DNA from: Nocardia cyriacigeorgica
GTDB taxonomy: Bacteria > Actinomycetota > Actinomycetes > Mycobacteriales > Mycobacteriaceae
Length of the DNA: 64,000 bases
Assembly (NCBI RefSeq): GCF_010858045.1
Contig: NZ_JAAGVC010000005.1
Location: 1-64,000, forward strand
Direction of reading: 5' to 3'
Under the pieces are notes generated by a model. The model made no database searches, was not told where the DNA came from, and saw nothing but the letters and a program-made list of their open reading frames with translations. This document shows, piece by piece, positions 46,692-55,953 of this stretch; positions within the stretch are counted from its first letter, which is position 1; each line of letters opens with the position of its first letter. Both the position numbers and the translations under genes were made by a program.

Positions 46692-48959
46692 TCAGCGCAC
46701 GGCGCGGGCGGCGGCGACCATATTGCGCAGCGACGCCTCGACCTCGGCGGTGCCGCGGGTTTTCAGGCCGCAGTCGGGATTGACCCAGAGGCGTTCGGCG
46801 GGCACGGCTTTCAGCGCGGCTCGCAGCGACGCGGTGATCTCCTCGACACTGGGTACGCGCGGGGAGTGGATGTCGTAGACGCCGGGGCCCACGCCGAGAT
46901 CGAAACCGGCGGCATTCAGATCGTCGAGCACCTCCATGCGTGAACGCGCCGCCTCGATGGACGTCACGTCGGCGTCCAGACCCGCGATCGCATCGATCAC
47001 CTCGCCGAATTCCGAATAGCACAGATGCGTGTGGATCTGCGTGGAGTCGGCGACGCCGGAAGTCGCCAACCGGAACGCCCGCACCGACCAGTCCAGATAG
47101 GCAGGCTGTTCGGCGGCCCGCAGCGGCAGCAACTCCCGCAGCGCCGGCTCGTCCACCTGAATGATCCGGATGCCGGCGTGTTGCAGATCCACGGTCTCGT
47201 CCCGGATGGCCAACGCGACCTGCCTGGCCGAATCCGCCAGCGGCTGATCATCACGGACGAACGACCAGGCCAAGATGGTCACCGGCCCGGTCAGCATGCC
47301 CTTGACCGGCTTCTCGGTCAGCGATTGCGCGAAGGTGATCCAATCGACCGTCATCGGCGCGGGACGCACCACATCACCGAACAGGATCGGCGGCCGGACG
47401 CAGCGGGTGCCGTAGGACTGCACCCAACCCAGCTCTGTCGCCGCGAATCCGTCGAGCTGCTCGGCGAAATACTGCACCATGTCATTGCGTTCCGGCTCGC
47501 CGTGCACCAGCACATCGAGCTCCAGCTTCTCCTGCAGGGCGATGACGTCGGCGATCTCGTCGCGCATCCGCTGCTCGTAGGCGGCGCGGTCGATCTCGCC
47601 CGAACGCACCGCGGCGCGGGCCGACCGAATCGCCGAAGTCTGCGGATACGAGCCGATGGTGGTGGTGGGCAGCAGCGGCAGCTCGAGCCGTTCGCGTTGC
47701 AGCTGCCTGCGCTGTTCGGCCGGCGCCCGCCGCACCGCGTCGGGACCGAGGGCCGCCAGCCTGGCCCGCACCTGGCCGTTGCTGATCCGTGGATCGGCCG
47801 CACGGCTCGCCGAAGCCGCACGCGCAGCGGACAATTCATCGGCGATCGTCGCGGTGCCCGCGCTCAGGCCGGTGGCCAGCACCCGCACCTCGCCGACCTT
47901 TTCCGCACCGAAGGCCAGCCACGAACGCAACGCGTCGTCGAGCCCGGTCTCGACCGCCAGCGAGTACGGCACATGCAGCAGCGAGCACGAGGTCGATACC
48001 GCCACCGACTTCGCGCAGCCGAGCAGTGTGCCGAGGGTGCTCAGTGCGGCATCGAGGTCGGTGCGCCACACATTGCGTCCGTCGACCACACCGGCCACCA
48101 GCAGCTTGTTCGCCAGTGCGGGCACCGCCGCCACCTCGCCCACTTCGGTGCCGGAGACCAGATCGACCGCGAGGCCTTCGACGTCGGTGCCCGCCAGTGC
48201 CGCGAGCGCGGGGCCCGGGGTGCCGAAGTAGGCGGCCACCAGCACCGCCGGGCGATCACCGGACGCGGTGAGCTCGGTGTAGACCCGCCGAACCACGGCC
48301 AGCTCGTCCTCGGTCAGATCGGTGACCAGCACCGGTTCATCGATCTGCACCCAGTGCGCGCCCGCCCCGGCCAGCAGGCTCAGCAGTTCGCGATACAGCG
48401 GCACCAGCTCGTCGATGCGCTCCAGCGCGGCCGCCCCGGCCGTCTTGGCCAGCTTCAGGAAGGTGACCGGCCCGATGATGACCGGCCGCGCGGGCACGCC
48501 GAGCTCGATCGCCTCGCCCAGCTGGTCGAGCACGGTCTCCGGATGCAGGGTGAACGTGGTCTGCGGTCCGAGCTCCGGAACCAGGTAGTGATAGTTCGTG
48601 TCGAACCACTTCGTCATCTCCAGTGGTTCGACGGCGTCGGTACCGCGCGCGGCAGCGAAATAGCGGTCCAGCGGGGCCTCGATACCGGCCACGCGCGGCG
48701 GTAGCGCGCCGAGCAGCACGGCGGTGTCGAGCATCTGGTCGTAATAGGAGAAGGTGCCGACCGGGATCGAATCCATTCCGGCATCGAGTAATTCGGTGTA
48801 CTGGGCACGACGCAGCTCGCGAGCCACCTCGTGCAGTCGAGCAGCGTCGATGCGCCCGGCCCAATAGGACTCGGTGGCGCGCTTGAGTTCCCGGCGTGGC
48901 CCCACCCGGGGAAGCCCGAGAACCGTTGCGGTGAACGGGTTGTGCGTAAGAACAGTCAC
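46692..48959 (-). CDS. metE: cobalamin-independent methionine synthase
   Basis: MetE transfers a methyl group from 5-methyltetrahydropteroyl-triglutamate to homocysteine using zinc. The 755-residue protein has two related barrels. The catalytic C-terminal one shows [38 protein letters not shown] and the zinc ligands in [20 protein letters not shown] (His, Cys) and [12 protein letters not shown] (Cys). GTG at 48959 has GGAG 7-8 bases upstream. The leader carries a cobalamin riboswitch, so metE should be off when vitamin B12 is available and the B12-dependent MetH can work. Confidence 0.97.
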   Translation of the reverse strand: MTVLTHNPFTATVLGLPRVGPRRELKRATESYWAGRIDAARLHEVARELRRAQYTELLDAGMDSIPVGTFSYYDQMLDTAVLLGALPPRVAGIEAPLDRYFAAARGTDAVEPLEMTKWFDTNYHYLVPELGPQTTFTLHPETVLDQLGEAIELGVPARPVIIGPVTFLKLAKTAGAAALERIDELVPLYRELLSLLAGAGAHWVQIDEPVLVTDLTEDELAVVRRVYTELTASGDRPAVLVAAYFGTPGPALAALAGTDVEGLAVDLVSGTEVGEVAAVPALANKLLVAGVVDGRNVWRTDLDAALSTLGTLLGCAKSVAVSTSCSLLHVPYSLAVETGLDDALRSWLAFGAEKVGEVRVLATGLSAGTATIADELSAARAASASRAADPRISNGQVRARLAALGPDAVRRAPAEQRRQLQRERLELPLLPTTTIGSYPQTSAIRSARAAVRSGEIDRAAYEQRMRDEIADVIALQEKLELDVLVHGEPERNDMVQYFAEQLDGFAATELGWVQSYGTRCVRPPILFGDVVRPAPMTVDWITFAQSLTEKPVKGMLTGPVTILAWSFVRDDQPLADSARQVALAIRDETVDLQHAGIRIIQVDEPALRELLPLRAAEQPAYLDWSVRAFRLATSGVADSTQIHTHLCYSEFGEVIDAIAGLDADVTSIEAARSRMEVLDDLNAAGFDLGVGPGVYDIHSPRVPSVEEITASLRAALKAVPAERLWVNPDCGLKTRGTAEVEASLRNMVAAARAVR

Positions 48960-49098
48960 GGTGTTTCTCCAGTGCTGAGTTGCGGCGGGCGATCGCCGAT
49001 TCGGGTACGCACGGCACCGATGAGCCCCGGACGACCCGGCAGACGGGTCGGGTATTGGCAACACAGGTGGCGAGCGCCCGGTCCACGAGGCGATGGCC

Positions 49099-49119
49099 GC
49101 CGGATACGGCGTATCCGGC
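49099..49119 (-). promoter_or_regulatory. hairpin directly after the metE cobalamin aptamer
   Basis: GCCGGATAC/GTATCCGGC, a 9-bp stem with a three-base loop, lies immediately 3' (on the transcribed minus strand) of the B12 box. It could be part of the expression platform. There is no U tract. A second small hairpin (GACCCG/CGGGTC, 49033-49049) follows before the metE start. Confidence 0.5.
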
Positions 49120-49315
49120 ACAACGGGCAGGTCTTCGGACTCGCGGGCACCGGCCGATTCGGCCGACCTACTGGCCGTCGCTTCCCAGGCGGTGTGCCCA
49201 GTGCTGATGACGGCGGTCGTTCCCACTCACCGCTGCGGGACAGTCCCGGATTTCCACCGGGTTCCCTCTCACCCGCCAGGGGCGGGCTTCGACGCCGGGG
49301 CGGACGTTCGGGGCT
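49115..49315 (-). ncRNA. cobalamin (B12) riboswitch in the metE leader
   Basis: Read on the minus strand the leader contains, in order, a GAGAGGGAA segment, GGTGGAAATCCGGGACTGTC, CCGCAGCGGTGAGTGGGAA and a CCTGGGAAG loop. It closes with the B12-box-like GAGTCCGAAGACCTGCCC (complement of about 49128-49145). These are the conserved blocks of the cobalamin aptamer in their usual order and spacing. It lies about 155 bp upstream of the metE start. The outer boundaries are approximate because the P1 pairing was not computed. Confidence 0.9.
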
Positions 49316-49441
49316 CCTTGTCGTCCGGCCGGCGAACCAGCTGCGGTGCCCACGATAGTCGGGGCAGCGCTCCGGTGGTGAGCCGCCCATCCCTGACTTA
49401 ACCTAAACACCTGTCTTTCACAACGGCGAGGAGGAGGAGCC

Positions 49442-50323
49442 GTGCAGGCACCGAAACCACCGATGACCTCGGTCGTCATTCCCGCGCACATCGCCGGCGA
49501 TACCGATCGCGGGCATCTCGACGAGCAGCTCACGGCACTCGCCGAACAGGACTACGCCGGCGAGTTCGAGGTCGTCGTCGCGGACAATCGCAGCGCACCC
49601 GGCCTCGAAGCTCATCTGGCCGGGCACCCGCTGCGGGAACGGCTGCACCTGCGCTGGGTGGCCGCATCGGAGAGGGCCGGCGCGGCGTACGCCCGCAATG
49701 TCGGCGCCGAGCACGCCACCGGTGACGTGCTGCTGTTCTGCGATCACGACGACCGCGTGCATCCGGACTGGATGCGTCGCATGCTCGCGTTCCTCGACGA
49801 AGGCTACGACCTGATCAGCTGTGCGGTCGAAGGCCGCTCGCTCAATGCCGACAACCGGCGGGGCATCGCCGAGGTGCCCGAACCGGATCGATTCCAGCCG
49901 CCCGGAGTGTTCGCGCCGGTGATCGTCGGCTGCGCGATGGCGTGCCGAGCGAACGTGTATCGCAAACTCGGCGGGATCGACGTCACCTATGCGGCCAACG
50001 AGGATCTCGCCTTCGGCTGGCATGCGCACCGGGAAGGTTTCCGTACCGGGTTCCTGCCCCAGGCCTTGGTCGCCTATCGCTACCGCCGTGGGTTCCGGCC
50101 GGGCTATCGCCAGGGACGTGCGCGCGGTATCGGCCTGGCCCGGCTGAATGCCGAATTCCCCGGTAACGGCCTGCCGGAGATCCATCTGCCGGAGGTGCTG
50201 ATCCGCCTGCTCCGGCTCGCGTTCTCGCGTGGGCTGACCGGCGAAGAGCGTGGTCTGCTGATCGGCGTCGGGGTGGGCCAGCTGCGTGGTGGCCTGCGGT
50301 ACCGCACTCTGCACTGGTGGTGA
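49442..50323 (+). CDS. family 2 glycosyltransferase
   Basis: This 293-residue GT-A glycosyltransferase has TSVVIPAHIAGDTDRGHLDE, VVVADNRSAPGLEAH, ASERAGAAYARNVGAEHATG and DVLLFCDHDDRVHPDWMRRM (the DxD metal motif as DHDD). The late acceptor region reads VGCAMACRANVYRKLGGIDV with NEDLAFGWHAHREG. No membrane helices are seen, so it is cytoplasmic or peripherally bound. It is divergent from the metE riboswitch leader and monocistronic. GTG at 49442 follows a very strong GAGGAGGAGGAG site. The sugar and acceptor are unknown. Confidence 0.86.
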   Translation: MQAPKPPMTSVVIPAHIAGDTDRGHLDEQLTALAEQDYAGEFEVVVADNRSAPGLEAHLAGHPLRERLHLRWVAASERAGAAYARNVGAEHATGDVLLFCDHDDRVHPDWMRRMLAFLDEGYDLISCAVEGRSLNADNRRGIAEVPEPDRFQPPGVFAPVIVGCAMACRANVYRKLGGIDVTYAANEDLAFGWHAHREGFRTGFLPQALVAYRYRRGFRPGYRQGRARGIGLARLNAEFPGNGLPEIHLPEVLIRLLRLAFSRGLTGEERGLLIGVGVGQLRGGLRYRTLHWW

Positions 50324-50508
50324 CCGGCCAGTAGGTAACTCACCAGTAGCTATGACCCGGCGTTCATCGCACGTTCCGCCGGGCGGTGCGGTGAGATATG
50401 ACGGCCGGGTGAACGCAACTTCGCAACCATGCAAGGACCGGTTGTGAAGATTGCTGCGAAGGGGACTTCCCTGTCGGCCCACGGTGCGAGGGCGGGTACC
50501 TTAGGTCA

Positions 50509-53500
50509 ATGTTCTCGAAAGTCTTGGTTGCCAACCGCGGCGAAATCGCCATCCGCGCCTTCCGTGCGGCCTATGAACTCGGCATCGGGACCGTGGCCGT
50601 CTTCCCGCATGAGGACCGCAACTCGGTGCACCGCCTGAAGGCGGACGAGGCCTATCAGATCGGCGAGGAAGGCCACCCGGTCCGGGCATACCTGTCCATC
50701 GACGCCATCATCGAGGCGGCCAAGACAGCCGGGGCCGACGCCATCTACCCCGGGTACGGCTTCCTGTCCGAGAACCCCGACCTCGCGGCCGCCTGCGCGC
50801 GGGAGGGCATCACCTTCATCGGCCCCTCCAGCGAGGTGCTCGAGCTCGCCGGTAACAAAGCGCGCGCGATCGCCGCGGCCAAGGCGGCCGGGCTTCCGGT
50901 ACTGAAATCGAGCGAACCGTCGGCAAATGTCGAAGAGCTGCTCGCCGCGGCGGAATCGATGGAATTCCCGATCTTCGTCAAGGCCGTCGCCGGTGGTGGT
51001 GGTCGCGGTATGCGCCGGGTCGCCGCGCCCGCGCAATTGCGCGAATCCATCGAAGCCGCCTCCCGCGAAGCCGAATCGGCCTTCGGTGACCCGACCGTCT
51101 TCCTCGAACAGGCGGTGGTGAATCCGCGCCATATCGAGGTGCAGATCCTGGCCGACACGCAGGGCAATGTCATGCACCTGTTCGAACGCGACTGTTCGGT
51201 ACAGCGGAGGCACCAGAAGGTGATCGAGCTCGCCCCCGCGCCGAACCTCGATCCCGAACTGCGCGAACGCATCTGCGCCGATGCGGTGGCCTTCGCCCGC
51301 GAGATCGGCTACAGCTGCGCGGGCACCGTGGAGTTCCTGCTCGACGAGCGTGGCAACCACGTCTTCATCGAGATGAACCCGCGCATCCAGGTCGAGCACA
51401 CGGTGACCGAGGAGATCACCGATGTGGATCTGGTGCAGTCGCAGCTGCGCATCGCCGCCGGTGAATCGCTCGCCGATCTGGGTCTGAACCAGGACACCGT
51501 CGCCATTCGCGGCGCGGCCATGCAGTGCCGGATCACCACCGAGGATCCGGCCAACGGCTTCCGCCCCGACACCGGCCGCATCACCGCCTACCGCACCCCG
51601 GGCGGCGCGGGCATCCGGCTGGACGGCGGCGCCAACCTCGGCGCCGAGATCGGCGCCTACTTCGACTCCATGCTGGTCAAGCTGACCTGTCGGGGCCGCG
51701 ATTTCTCCACCGCGGTCGCGCGGTCCCGGCGTGCGCTGGCCGAGTTCCGCATCCGCGGCGTCACCACCAACATTCCGTTCCTGCTGGCCGTGCTCGACGA
51801 CCCGGATTTCCGGGCGGGCAAGGTCACCACGTCGTTCATCGACGAACGGCCGCAGCTGCTCGACCTGCGCCGGTCCGCCGACCGCGGCACCAAGATCCTC
51901 GAATACCTGGCCGACGTCACCGTCAACAAGCCGCACGGTGAACGCCCGACCGCGGTGTACCCGCACGACAAGCTGCCCGCCATCGACCTGTCGGTGCCGC
52001 CGCCGGACGGCTCGCGCCAACGACTGCTGACGCTGGGCCCCGAAGGTTTCGCGCGGGCACTGCGCGAACAGGACGCGGTCGCGGTCACCGACACCACCTT
52101 CCGCGATGCGCACCAGTCCCTGCTCGCCACCCGGGTACGCACCGGTGGACTGCTCGCGGTCGCCGGCCACGTCGCCCGGCTGACCCCGGAGCTGCTGTCC
52201 ATCGAAGCCTGGGGCGGCGCCACCTACGACGTCGCGCTGCGGTTTCTCTACGAGGACCCGTGGGAGCGACTGGCCGCCCTGCGCGAGGCGATTCCCAACA
52301 TCTGCTTGCAGATGCTGCTGCGCGGCCGCAACACCGTCGGCTACACGCCGTACCCGGAGAAGGTGACCAGGGCCTTCGTCTCCGAGGCGACCGCCACCGG
52401 TATCGATATCTTCCGCATCTTCGACGCCCTGAACAACGTCGACCAGATGCGTCCGGCCATCGACGCGGTGCGCGAAACCGGTACGGCGATCGCCGAAGTC
52501 GCGATGAGCTACACCGGCGATCTGTCCAACCCGGACGAGAACATCTACACCCTCGACTACTACCTCAAGCTGGCCGAACAGATCGTCGACGCGGGCGCCC
52601 ACGTCCTCGCGATCAAGGACATGGCAGGCCTGCTGCGCGCCCCCGCGGCCGCGACCCTGGTCTCGGCGCTGCGCAGCAATTTCGATCTGCCGGTGCACGT
52701 GCACACCCACGACACTCCCGGCGGTCAGCTGGCCACCTATCTGGCGGCCTGGCAGGCCGGCGCCGACGCCGTCGACGGCGCCAGTGCCGCGATGGCGGGC
52801 ACCACCAGCCAGCCCGCGCTGTCCGCGATCGTGGCGGCGGCGGCCAACAGCCCGCACGACACCGGCCTGAGCCTGCAGAACGTCTGTGATCTGGAGCCGT
52901 ACTGGGAGGCGCTGCGCAAGGTGTACGCGCCGTTCGAATCCGGTCTGCCCGCGCCGACCGGCCGCGTCTACACCCACGAGATCCCGGGTGGCCAGCTGTC
53001 GAATCTGCGTCAGCAGGCGATCGCGCTCGGCCTCGGTGATCGTTTCGAAGAGGTCGAGGCGAAATACGCTGCCGCCGACCGGCTGCTCGGCCGGCTGGTG
53101 AAGGTGACGCCGTCGTCGAAGGTCGTCGGTGATCTGGCGCTGGCGCTGGTCGGTACCGGCGTCGATATCGAGGACTTCGCCGCCGACCCCGGCCGCTACG
53201 ACATCCCGGATTCGGTGATCGGGTTCCTGCGCGGCGAGCTCGGCACGCCCGCCGGTGGCTGGCCCGAACCGTTCCGCACCAAGGCGCTGGCCGGGCGCGG
53301 CACCGCCAAGCCGGAAACACCGCTCACCCCCGAGGACGAGGCCGGGCTGGCGGGCACCTCCGAGCAGCGGCGCGCCACGCTCAACCGGCTGCTGTTCCCA
53401 GGGCCCACCGCTGAATTCCTCGCCCACCGCGACAAATACGGCGACACCACCGGCCTGTCCGCCAACCAGTTCTTCTACGGCCTGCGGCGCGGCGAAGAAC

Positions 53501-53907
53501 ACCGCGTGCAGCTGGAGAAGGGCGTCACCCTGCTCATCGGCCTGGAGGCGATCTCCGAGCCCGACGAACGCGGCATGCGCACGGTGATGTGCATCCTCAA
53601 CGGCCAGCTGCGGCCGGTGTCGGTGCGCGACCGCTCGGTGGCCAGCGAGATCCCGGCCGCGGAGAAGGCCGACAAGAACAACGCGGGCCACATCGCCGCA
53701 CCGTTCGCCGGTGTGGTGACCCTCGCCGTCTCCGAGGGCGACACGGTGGCGGCCGGCGACACCATCGGCACCATCGAAGCCATGAAGATGGAAGCCGCCA
53801 TCACCGCGCCGCGCGCGGGCCTGGTCGGCCGCGTCGCCATCGGCAAGGTGCAGCAGGTCGAGGGTGGTGACCTGCTGGTCGAGCTGGCCGTGCGCGAATC
53901 CGAATGA
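50509..53907 (+). CDS. pyc: pyruvate carboxylase
   Basis: This single-chain biotin enzyme carboxylates pyruvate to oxaloacetate. The 1132-residue protein contains a biotin carboxylase domain (FSKVLVANRGEIAIRAFRAA; KAVAGGGGRGMRRVAAPAQL; VFIEMNPRIQVEHTVTEEIT), a carboxyltransferase domain (TDTTFRDAHQSLLATRVRTG; zinc/metal HxH in VHVHTHDTPGG) and a C-terminal biotinyl domain with EAMKMEAAITAP. Lys1093 is the predicted biotinylation site. TACCTT (50497-50502) lies 6 bp before the ATG, suggesting a leaderless transcript. rsmD overlaps the stop by 4 bp (ATGA). In this window it would replenish oxaloacetate for methylcitrate synthase and the citric acid cycle. Confidence 0.98.
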   Translation: MFSKVLVANRGEIAIRAFRAAYELGIGTVAVFPHEDRNSVHRLKADEAYQIGEEGHPVRAYLSIDAIIEAAKTAGADAIYPGYGFLSENPDLAAACAREGITFIGPSSEVLELAGNKARAIAAAKAAGLPVLKSSEPSANVEELLAAAESMEFPIFVKAVAGGGGRGMRRVAAPAQLRESIEAASREAESAFGDPTVFLEQAVVNPRHIEVQILADTQGNVMHLFERDCSVQRRHQKVIELAPAPNLDPELRERICADAVAFAREIGYSCAGTVEFLLDERGNHVFIEMNPRIQVEHTVTEEITDVDLVQSQLRIAAGESLADLGLNQDTVAIRGAAMQCRITTEDPANGFRPDTGRITAYRTPGGAGIRLDGGANLGAEIGAYFDSMLVKLTCRGRDFSTAVARSRRALAEFRIRGVTTNIPFLLAVLDDPDFRAGKVTTSFIDERPQLLDLRRSADRGTKILEYLADVTVNKPHGERPTAVYPHDKLPAIDLSVPPPDGSRQRLLTLGPEGFARALREQDAVAVTDTTFRDAHQSLLATRVRTGGLLAVAGHVARLTPELLSIEAWGGATYDVALRFLYEDPWERLAALREAIPNICLQMLLRGRNTVGYTPYPEKVTRAFVSEATATGIDIFRIFDALNNVDQMRPAIDAVRETGTAIAEVAMSYTGDLSNPDENIYTLDYYLKLAEQIVDAGAHVLAIKDMAGLLRAPAAATLVSALRSNFDLPVHVHTHDTPGGQLATYLAAWQAGADAVDGASAAMAGTTSQPALSAIVAAAANSPHDTGLSLQNVCDLEPYWEALRKVYAPFESGLPAPTGRVYTHEIPGGQLSNLRQQAIALGLGDRFEEVEAKYAAADRLLGRLVKVTPSSKVVGDLALALVGTGVDIEDFAADPGRYDIPDSVIGFLRGELGTPAGGWPEPFRTKALAGRGTAKPETPLTPEDEAGLAGTSEQRRATLNRLLFPGPTAEFLAHRDKYGDTTGLSANQFFYGLRRGEEHRVQLEKGVTLLIGLEAISEPDERGMRTVMCILNGQLRPVSVRDRSVASEIPAAEKADKNNAGHIAAPFAGVVTLAVSEGDTVAAGDTIGTIEAMKMEAAITAPRAGLVGRVAIGKVQQVEGGDLLVELAVRESE

Positions 53908-54497
53908 CCCGCATCGTCGCCGGGACCGCGGGCGGGCGCCGTCTGCGCGTCCCGCCCGCGGGCACCCGGCCCACCTCGGATCGGGTGCGCGAGGCGTTGT
54001 TCAGCGCGATCGATGCCCGGCTGGATCTGGAGGGTGCCCGGGTGCTGGACCTGTACGCCGGGTCCGGTGCGCTCGGGCTGGAAGCGCTCTCGCGCGGCGC
54101 GGCGCGGGCGATGCTGATCGAATCCGATCGCAAGGCCGCCGCTGTGGTGCGCGGCAATATCGCCGATCTCGGACTGCCCGGCGCCGAGCTGCGTGTCGGG
54201 TCCGTGGCGAGCGTGCTGGCGCAGCCGGCGCCGGTCGAGTTCGACCTGGTGTTCTCCGATCCGCCCTACGATCTCGACACCGCCACCGTGGTCGCCGATC
54301 TCACCGCGCTCGCCGGCAACGGCTGGCTCGCACCCGATGCGCTGGTGGTGGTCGAACGGTCCAGCCGTTCACCCGAGATCGACTGGCCCGCCGGATATTC
54401 GGCGCGGAAGCCGCGCCGCTACGGCGAGACCAGGATCGAGCTCGCCGAGTTCGATGGCGCCCCCGCCGAACCCGGCCCGCGGCCTGCTAGCGTCTGA
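53904..54497 (+). CDS. rsmD: 16S rRNA (guanine966-N2)-methyltransferase RsmD
   Basis: RsmD methylates G966 of 16S rRNA using S-adenosylmethionine. The 197-residue protein has RIVAGTAGGRRLRVPPAGTR, the SAM-binding motif VLDLYAGSGALGLEALSRGA and the catalytic FDLVFSDPPYDL (DPPY). It overlaps pyc by 4 bp (ATGA) and coaD starts 3 bp after its stop. The pyc-rsmD-coaD order is shared with mycobacteria. Confidence 0.96.
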   Translation: MTRIVAGTAGGRRLRVPPAGTRPTSDRVREALFSAIDARLDLEGARVLDLYAGSGALGLEALSRGAARAMLIESDRKAAAVVRGNIADLGLPGAELRVGSVASVLAQPAPVEFDLVFSDPPYDLDTATVVADLTALAGNGWLAPDALVVVERSSRSPEIDWPAGYSARKPRRYGETRIELAEFDGAPAEPGPRPASV

Positions 54498-54500
54498 CTC

Positions 54501-54986
54501 ATGGCAGGAGCGCTGTGCCCGGGCTCGTTCGACCCGGTGACCAATGGACATATCGACGTGTTCAATCGGGTGGCGGCCCAGTTCGACGAGGTCGTCGTCA
54601 CCGTGATGATCAACAAGAACAAGAAGGGCATGTTCAGCGTCGACGAGCGCATCGACATGCTGCGGGAGGCGACCGCGCATCTGCCCAACGTGCGGGTGGA
54701 ATCCTGGGCCGGTCTGCTGGTGGATTTCGCCCGCGAACAGGGCATCACCGCGATCGTCAAGGGGCTGCGCGACGCCGGCGACTTCGGCTACGAACTGCAG
54801 ATGGCGCAGATGAACAAGAAGCTGTCCGGTGTCGACACCTTCTTCATCGCCACCAACCCGGCGCTCAGCTACCTGTCCAGCTCGCTGGTCAAGGAAGTGG
54901 CGACCTACGGCGGCGACGTCAGCGACATGCTGCCGCCCGCGGTGCACAAGCGGCTGCTGGATCGAATCGCCGAGCGCGCGAACTGA
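54501..54986 (+). CDS. coaD: phosphopantetheine adenylyltransferase
   Basis: CoaD adenylylates 4'-phosphopantetheine in coenzyme A synthesis. The 161-residue protein has [20 protein letters not shown] (nucleotidyltransferase T/HxGH as TNGH), [20 protein letters not shown] and [20 protein letters not shown]. Although tightly packed behind rsmD, it has its own candidate leaderless promoter: TAGCGT at 54488-54493, 7 bp before the ATG and inside the end of rsmD. A long terminator hairpin follows. Confidence 0.98.
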   Translation: MAGALCPGSFDPVTNGHIDVFNRVAAQFDEVVVTVMINKNKKGMFSVDERIDMLREATAHLPNVRVESWAGLLVDFAREQGITAIVKGLRDAGDFGYELQMAQMNKKLSGVDTFFIATNPALSYLSSSLVKEVATYGGDVSDMLPPAVHKRLLDRIAERAN

Positions 54987-54995
54987 CCGTACTCA

Positions 54996-55039
54996 CGACG
55001 TCGCCCCGGACACCACCTCGGTGGGCCGGGGCGACGTCG
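54996..55039. terminator. terminator between coaD and the GtrA-family gene
   Basis: CGACGTCGCCCCGG (54996-55009) pairs with CCGGGGCGACGTCG (55026-55039). The 16-base loop has an internal CCACC/GGTGG pair. It is located between convergent genes. Confidence 0.82.
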
Positions 55040-55053
55040 TCTGGCAGGTGAAC

Positions 55054-55572
55054 TCAGAAGACCAATCCGCGCAGCGCCAGGAAACGCAACCCGCCGACGG
55101 CGGCGGTGATGCCGAGGACGGCGGCGGCCTGGAAGGTGCTGTCGAGGCCGGGCGCCCAGAAATCGAGTGCGGCCAGACCCGCGGTGGAGATGCCGAGGCC
55201 GGCCAGCGCGAGCCCGCCGCCTTCCCACTGGGCGGTGAACCAGCCGACACGACCGGCGGCGTGGAAGGTGAGCTGGCGATGCAGTTCGTTGGCGATGATC
55301 GTACTGACGACGGAACCGACCACATTGGCCACCAGCGGCCCGATGCCGAGCATGCCGAAGAACAGCAGCACGTAGGCGATATTGCTACAGCCGCCCACCA
55401 GGGCGAACCGGATCAGCTGAGGGAATGCCCGATCGCCGCGCAGATACCCGAGCACGCGAGCAAGCCGCCGGCTCGACGCTTCCCGCATATCCGGGTACGG
55501 CCCGGCCAGCGGCGTGAGAACGCGCGCGGTGGGCAGTGCCGGTCGCGGTAGTTCCAGGACGGTCATGGTCAT
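55054..55572 (-). CDS. GtrA-family membrane protein
   Basis: This 172-residue protein has an N-terminal cytoplasmic segment of about 50 residues and then four hydrophobic helices (LIRFALVGGCSNIAYVLLFF; LVANVVGSVVSTIIANELHR; LALAGLGISTAGLAALDFWA; AAAVLGITAAVGGLRFLALR). The QLIRFALVGG and NELHRQLTFH signatures are those of GtrA-like proteins, which are linked to polyprenyl-phosphate sugar flipping or arabinogalactan-type wall assembly. ATG at 55572 is used, with ATG at 55566 as an alternative. A 20-bp palindrome lies about 90 bp upstream. Confidence 0.82.
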   Translation of the reverse strand: MTMTVLELPRPALPTARVLTPLAGPYPDMREASSRRLARVLGYLRGDRAFPQLIRFALVGGCSNIAYVLLFFGMLGIGPLVANVVGSVVSTIIANELHRQLTFHAAGRVGWFTAQWEGGGLALAGLGISTAGLAALDFWAPGLDSTFQAAAVLGITAAVGGLRFLALRGLVF

Positions 55573-55953
55573 TCCGATCGAACGTGAGCCAACAGGTAAG
55601 ACAACTGCGAGGGTCTTCGCATTCCTTCCCGTCGGCGTGAACGCCAGGCTTCGTGTGTGGTGTGTTCAGTGTGTACTGAACAAACGAAACCTGTCAACGT
55701 CGATGTCGAGGTGTCCTGCTCGTCGGCCTGCTTCACTGCACGGTCGCAGGGTGTGCCTGTGGTCCGCTTATGAAGATCTTGTGGCTTCCGAACGAATTTA
55801 GCACGAAGCGGAGGCACTTACTCCACTTGATTTCTGTGGTCTGCGAGACACTGGCACGACACACCGGAAAGGGACTCGGCACAGGCCGTGGCGAAGGGCA
55901 CACTGGGCGGCGACGGAAGTTCGCCGTCGATCCGGAGAGCGGGGTAAGTGAGC
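55573..55953. other. 381-bp less GC-rich intergenic region
   Basis: This divergent gap between the GtrA-family gene and sepIVA is visibly less GC-rich than its surroundings. It carries a perfect palindrome at 55663-55682 and presumably promoters for both genes. The open frames here have poor codon usage and no ribosome sites, so I call no gene. Confidence 0.5.
55663..55682. promoter_or_regulatory. 20-bp perfect palindromic operator candidate
   Basis: TGTTCAGT-GTGT-ACTGAACA is an 8-bp perfect inverted repeat with a 4-base spacer, typical in size and symmetry for a TetR- or GntR-type site. It is about 91-110 bp upstream of the GtrA-family start and 270 bp upstream of sepIVA. No regulator gene is adjacent, so a trans-acting factor is implied. 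Confidence 0.6.

Noticed and set aside
50506..53691. 1061-codon minus-strand open frame antisense to pyc
   Set aside because: Shadow frame of a strongly coding gene; the composition is Gly/Arg/Val-rich with no motif.
55569..55817. 82-codon minus-strand ORF in the sepIVA upstream gap
   Set aside because: Atypical codon use, no ribosome site, and it covers the palindrome; more likely regulatory DNA.
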